Position numbers and translations under genes: made by a program. A stretch of 64,000 nt of DNA, from the NCBI GenBank assembly GCA_959347315.1, contig OY365812.1, positions 62,001 to 126,000 on the forward strand, in the 5' to 3' direction. The notes beneath the pieces were generated by a model. The model ran no database searches and was not told where the DNA came from. It saw only the letters and a list, made by a program, of their open reading frames with translations. Each line of letters opens with the position of its first letter. Positions within the stretch are counted from its first letter, which is position 1. Origin of the DNA: Bimastos eiseni (Eukaryota > Annelida > Clitellata > Crassiclitellata > Lumbricidae). This document shows positions 58,906-64,000 of the stretch, piece by piece.

Positions 58906-60284
58906 TGAAAGACAGACAGACGAACAACAAAGGCAGACTGACAGACAGACGAACAACCAAGGCAGACAGACAGACAGACAGACGAACAACAAAGGCAGAC
59001 AGACAGACAGACAGACGAACAACAAAGGCAGACTGACAGACAGACAGACGAACAACAAAGGCAGACTGACAGACAGACAGACGAACAACAAAGGCAGACT
59101 GACAGACAGACGAACAACAAAGGCAGACTGACAGACAGACAGGCGAACAACCAAGGCAGACAGACAGACAGACAGACGAACAACAAAGGCAGACTGACAG
59201 ACAGACAGACGAACAACAAAGGCAGACTGACAGACAGACAGACAGACAGACAGACGAACAACAAAGGCAGACTGACAGACAGACAGACGAACAACCAAGG
59301 CAGACAGACAGACAGACAGACGAACAACAAAGGCAGACTGACAGACAGACGAACAACAAAGGCAGACTGACAGACAGACAGACGAACAACAAAGGCAGAC
59401 TGACAGACAGACAGACGAACAACCAAGGCAGACTGACAGACAGACAGACGAACAACAAAGGCAGACAGACAGACGGACAGACAGACGAACAACAAAGGCA
59501 GACTGACAGACAGATAGACGAACAACCAAGGCAGACTGACAAACAGACAGACGAACAACAAAGGCAGACTGACAGACAGACAGACGAACAACAAAGGCAG
59601 ACTGACAGACAGACAGACGAACAACCAAGGCAGACAGACAGACAGACAGACGAACAACAAAGGCAGACTGACAGACAGTCGAACAACAAAGGCAGACTGA
59701 CAGACAGACAGACGAACAACAAAGGCAGACTGACAGACAGACAGACGAACAACCAAGGCAGACTGACAGACAGACAGACGAACAACAAAGGCAGACAGAC
59801 AGACGGACAGACAGACGAACAACAAAGGCAGACTGACAGACAGACAGACGAACAATCAAGGCAGACTGACAGACAGACAGACGAACAACAAAGGCAGACT
59901 GACAGACAGTCAGACGAACAACAAAGGCAGACTGACGGACAGACGAACAACAAAGGCAGACTGACAGACAGACAGACGAACAACAAAGGCAGACAGACAG
60001 ACAGACAGACGAACAACAAAGGCAGACAGACAGACAGACGAACAACAAAGGCAGACAGACAGACAGACAGACGAACAACAAAGGCAGACAGACAGACAGA
60101 CGAACAACAAAGGCAGACTGACAGACAGACAGACGAACAACAAAGGCAGACTGACAGACAGACAGACGAACAACAAAGGCAGACTGACGGACAGACGAAC
60201 AACAAAGGCAGACTGACAGACAGACAGACGAACAACAAAGGCAGACAGACAGACAGACGAACAACAAAGGCAGACTGACAGACA
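58906..60284. repeat. CAGACAGACGAACAACAAAGG minisatellite, array 2, in lectin intron 1
   Basis: About 1.4 kb of the same unit family as array 1, lying between the duplicated and the original exon 1 flank. Confidence 0.95.
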
Positions 60285-60390
60285 GGTAAATTAATGCAAC
60301 TCGCTGTTATGTAATATATAGCGGAAAGTAGTCAGAAGAAGTACATTGTCTTGAAGAAGGTCGAATGAAACGAAATCTTTGTAAACTCAC

Positions 60391-60399
60391 CCCAGACAT
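60391..60399 (-). CDS. R-type lectin, start exon (three codons)
   Basis: ATGTCTGGG directly followed by a consensus donor GTGAGT, phase 0, which matches the phase-0 start of exon 2. It would code only Met-Ser-Gly. A short upstream ORF (ATG at 60465, six codons) lies in the presumed 5' UTR. No other start exon was found; confidence rests on the donor and phase match, and on the copy of this segment inside the intron. Confidence 0.6.
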
Positions 60400-62031
60400 T
60401 TTCTCAAAAGATCAGAAACACTGGAAAGCAACGAAACGCAGTCGTCAATAGAAAGATAACAACATGATTGAACTCCTCCCTCACTTGTATCTCCAATGGA
60501 TCAATCGGATGCTATATAAATAGAAGAGGTCTTGGTTAAACCATGAATATGCGTTTGAATGAGTCACTGCAGAGAAGAGGACAAAACGCATGCTTGGCTC
60601 TCCTGACTCTATTGCCTACCGATTTTGTTTTACTAAGCGACTGTGAATGAACCGGTTTTTACGGCTTTCCTCTATGAACGCTGTAGAAAGGCCCTCGAAT
60701 TGAGAGAGTTCCTTAGAACAAGCCCTGAACCATTGATAGCAGATGAGTCCATTGCGCCAGATGGATATTTGGACAAATAGGGATCAAGACCATATCATAC
60801 AGTCGCTATATAAAGACTTCTATATTTACATTTTATTTAGCAGATCATCTAATGCTGAAGAAAGTCTGTTTCCATGAGGTCTAGAAGAGAAATCGCTTGC
60901 ATACGATACCACCCGGCATCATCATCAGCAGCATAATCATCATCAGCATCCACCTCTTCCTCCTCCTCCTCCTCTGCTTCATCCTTTTCCATCTATTCCT
61001 CCTCCTCCTCTTCTGCTTCATCCTTTTCCATCTATTCCTCCTCCTCCTCTTCTGCTTCATCCTTTTCCATCTATTCTTCCTCCTCCTCCTCCTTCTCCTT
61101 CTTTGCCTTTGCAGCAGCAACTCCCCACATACTATCCTACACCTGCTGCAGCCTGCGTCAATATCTACCATATTCTACCTGCTGCCAATTGAAACCCGTT
61201 TCTACTAAATAATCTGACGTCAATTGGTCGGTGGTCAGTGAGTGGTCAGCCGACCATCCTTACTGCTACAATCATACGAACTGACCTTTTCGATGCAAGA
61301 TTCCGAATGAAAGAAGATGAAGAACAGTTGATGAATGCAGGAACCAATCCTCCTCTTCCTCCTCTTCCTCCTCTTCCTCCTCTTCACCCGCTCAACAACC
61401 ACACAACACACGAGCCACAGACTCACACTCTCCTCTCTCTCTGTCTGGCCAACGATCCCAGTCTTAAGTAGAATGCAACCAATCATTACACACCAACGCC
61501 TTGCATCCCCTCCTCCTCCTTCTTCTCTTCCTCCTCCTTCCTCTCCCTCTTCTCCTCCTCTGCATATAATATGCATCGGCGTTGCAAAGTCTATAACGTG
61601 AACGATGGTTAGACATACATTCTATGTTGGGCATCACCTCCTCCTCCTCCTCGTCGTTCTCCTCTTCTTCCTCCTTCTCTTCATTCATCTCATTCTCCTC
61701 CTCTCACCTCCTTATCCTCTAACCCTTCTTAATTACCTGCCCTTCCCTCTTTATATTTACCCCAGTGGACTCGCTCGGCTATTCGACCAAAACTCAATAC
61801 AATGCTCATATCTGCATGCAGGTATGTATACGTGGGTTTGCAAGATCATAATGTATGATTTATATATATATATATACATATATATATTTACATACATGAA
61901 GAGGCGTCAATATAATAATGGCCGCAGCTGCTGCTGCATATTGGTCTGCATTTGTAGCTTTTGTGTGACCTGTTTAAAGCACAAGGAAACACGTGCATCG
62001 CTTGTTCCCCTCTCATCTGTCTGTCTGTGTC

Positions 62032-62062
<31 letters not shown>

Positions 62063-62313
62063 TCTGGTCTGCCTGTGCGCATACCTGTCTGTGGTTTTGT
62101 CTGTTTCCTGAATGGCTAAGGCCTAAGGTATTCCAACTGGCTGTATAGACTAACCGTATAATATGCAACAGACAGTGGCGCCTCATTACCGTAATTTCCA
62201 GTTGAAAGGCCAGAGTTAGAACATGCATTGCAGAGGAGGCAATTGCCAATTAGGTCGCGATTTAATACCTATAGTTTGGTTGAATAATTGTGCTGAAGAA
62301 TAACAAGACAGCC
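60400..62313. other. Lectin 5' flank and pyrimidine-rich intergenic sequence
   Basis: After the presumed lectin promoter come pyrimidine-rich tracts at about 60950-61110 (three copies of a 39-42 bp unit including CTGCTTCATCCTTTTCCATC), 61350-61385 (CCTCTTCCT) and 61510-61700. A CTGT run lies at 62014-62062. Open frames here are low-complexity. Confidence 0.6.
60511..60523 (-). promoter_or_regulatory. Possible TATA element of the lectin gene
   Basis: TATTTATATAGC on the minus strand lies about 115 bp upstream of the lectin ATG. Position is reasonable for a core promoter but the AT-rich background makes this weak. Confidence 0.3.
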
Positions 62314-62321
62314 ATCTAATG

Positions 62322-63488
62322 CGGTGGTTCTTAAAGTGGTTGTCCGCGGACCACTGGTGGTCAGTGGTCCGTGAACATGTTTGGTAAAACAAATTATTTC
62401 TGCAATTCTTAACACTAATTTAACATTAGGCCCCTAATTTAATTTTTAAATTAATTTAACAATGCAACACAATCTAAATTAAAAACTAAAACACGTGAGT
62501 ACGACATAAACTCATAAAGGCCTAAGCGTCGTCTGGCACTGTGGCCACTGTGAACGGATAAATGCAGAAGATTGTGAAGTGAATCATCATCATGGGAAAC
62601 AAAAGATGCGAAATGTTCCAATCATTTTCGTAAGCAATCGACAGTGAAAAAATCTCTGAGAATGAATTGGCATTGCTGACTGTTACGGCAAAGAATGAGT
62701 TTGACAACTACGTTAGCTAAATTTAAAGAATAGGCCTAGGCCTACTTTCCTGATGAGGAAGAGCCTCGTGCTGGAAAGTTGGTAAGAAATCAATTTATCG
62801 TGCCTGAAGACAATCAGCTTAACATAAATCTTGATTATAAACTCATTGAATTAGCAAATGATAATGGTCAGAAAGCAATTTTGAAAAAAGTGAATAATTG
62901 TGTGCATTTTGAGTCAGTGTCCGTCCTGAATATCCTGAACTATCGGAATTAGCCCCGACATCTTTGACTCAGTTTGCTTCAACCTACAGATGTGAAACGG
63001 GATTTTCTTCAATGATACTAATTAAAACCAAAAACAATTCCTTGCGAATCGCTTGACGGACATCAAACCTCGCATTGATTTGCTTTTAGCAATTACAAAC
63101 AAGCTCATAGGCCTACGTCTAATTGATTATGATTAAGGCTACTGCTTATTTTTGAATTTTGTGATAAATTTATTGGTTTGATGTGCAGTTTGTAAAGTCA
63201 ATAGATAGTTTTATTTTATACATGAACAAATTAATTTTTTAATGCTTGGTTGTTGTGACAACTTACTAAATTTTTTCAGCAATAATGTTCATGCAAATAA
63301 CCTTTTTCATTTTTGTATTTAAGTTACAAAATCACAGCATAAAATGATATTAACATGTTAGTCTTATTACATTTCAACAACAAAGATTCTTAAAACAAAC
63401 TGGGGAAGCTTACAACGCTCCCCAGACTCCTTTATCGTGAGGTATTCGTGCCTCGGTGCTCGTCCCTCAGAAAGTTTAAGAACCACTG
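62322..63488 (+). mobile_element. hAT element with transposase remnants
   Basis: An 1167 bp element from CGGTGGTTCTTAAAGTGG to AAAGTTTAAGAACCACTG, with a perfect 8 bp duplication ATCTAATG (62314-62321, 63489-63496). Same family as 32489-33313, but longer. Confidence 0.88.
62735..63075 (+). pseudogene. hAT transposase C-terminal remnant (ZBED5/SCAND3-like)
   Basis: Broken frames read EEPRAGKLVRNQF, RPEYPELSELA, then FASTYRCETGFSSM and IKTKN. This matches in order the hAT C-terminal dimerisation region (YPxLSxxAxxxLxxFxxTYxCExGFSxxxxIKTK). Frameshifts and stops disable it. It identifies the enzyme type that mobilised this family. Confidence 0.65.
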
Positions 63489-63496
63489 ATCTAATG

Positions 63497-64000
63497 AATC
63501 CTCTTTTAATCGTGATTCTGAGATTTCTATAGCGCCTAAATATCGAAGTCGCAAGAATGACGGAGAATCAACTTATTCGCAGGGACTTAGTCAAAATAAA
63601 TTCCATGGACAGGAAAGGTCGAAACGAGTTGTAATGTAATGTAAATGTTCGAAAATTTCTCAGCGCCAACAAAAGCCACGTCACAGAGACCAGCTTAGCA
63701 CCAGCGCTATACCAAATCAGGTCCGTAATAGCCAATCCTCTCGTTTCCTTCCGTTGCCAGATCAAAATCCAGGAAGTCAAGCCAAGGAGACAACATGGTG
63801 CTACCACTCTTGGTCTAGCTTTGCACCCGTACGTGCTATTCATCACCTTTTCGCGTAATTAAAAGATTAATTTAAGGTAAGATATACTGACATTAGAGAA
63901 GCTTCTAAAATTATAGGCCTAAGTTATCCAAGTATAACCTGTATAACCTATGCCCTCCTATATTTAGACCACATCATGGATCGTTCTAGAAGTGACACGT
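63497..64000. other. Intergenic, with short dispersed repeat copy 2
   Basis: 63625-63705 matches 25370-25450 (TTCGAAAATTTCTCAGCGCC, GCCACGTCA, GAGACCAGCTTA). No gene was recognised. Confidence 0.55.

Noticed and set aside
58815..60267. 346-475 codon open frames (minus)
   Set aside because: Second part of the same minisatellite; composition artefact.
60897..61208. 103-codon hydrophobic frame
   Set aside because: Pyrimidine-rich repeat translates to Leu/Phe; looks like membrane segments but is low-complexity.

Overview
The window is eukaryotic and almost certainly metazoan. It has GT-AG introns with matching phases, an AT-rich background, a seven-transmembrane receptor, a two-domain R-type lectin, B-box and ubiquitin-protease exons, and many hAT, piggyBac, LINE and minisatellite sequences. 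The palindrome TAGGCCTA is strongly over-represented. A marine invertebrate, possibly a deuterostome, would fit, but nothing here fixes the species.

Four kinds of host gene are supported. (1) Three USP (ubiquitin-specific protease) catalytic exons lie in direct tandem on the + strand (5183-6549, 29576-31068, 36377-37780). All resemble the USP16/USP45 group, and all keep the Cys, His and Asp positions and two CxxC pairs. (2) The middle copy joins in frame, through two phase-1 introns, to an upstream B-box/coiled-coil exon (17225-18182) and a helical exon (24253-24630). The predicted product is a 942-residue TRIM-like B-box/coiled-coil protein with a C-terminal deubiquitinase and no RING. This is the most unusual gene in the window. 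(3) A class A GPCR lies at 50299-51444 (+). (4) A six-exon R-type (QxW) lectin lies on the - strand (60399 down to 52512). It encodes two beta-trefoils in 268 residues, and its first intron is mostly a 4 kb minisatellite.

The rest is repeat-rich. Left part (1-14.9 kb): a decayed retroelement with an endonuclease-like tail (-), a large foldback array of degenerate repeats holding an LTR-like insertion, the first USP exon, a 900 bp hAT element with a perfect 8 bp target-site duplication (TSD), a decayed LINE split by another hAT, an inverted-repeat element, and stacked GC-rich tandem repeats. Middle part (15-38 kb): the B-box/USP gene, with a hAT element containing a nested piggyBac in intron 1 and two more transposons in intron 2; then a hairpin MITE, two hAT elements and the third USP copy. 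Right part (38-64 kb): LINE and hAT remnants, a nearly uniform 14 bp satellite of about 100 units, the GPCR, the lectin with its intronic array, pyrimidine-rich tracts and a final hAT copy with transposase remnants.

Only the USP/B-box genes share an obvious theme, ubiquitin signalling. The GPCR and lectin are unrelated neighbours as far as the sequence shows. All gene models, boundaries and copy counts were made by reading the sequence, with no database search or transcript evidence.
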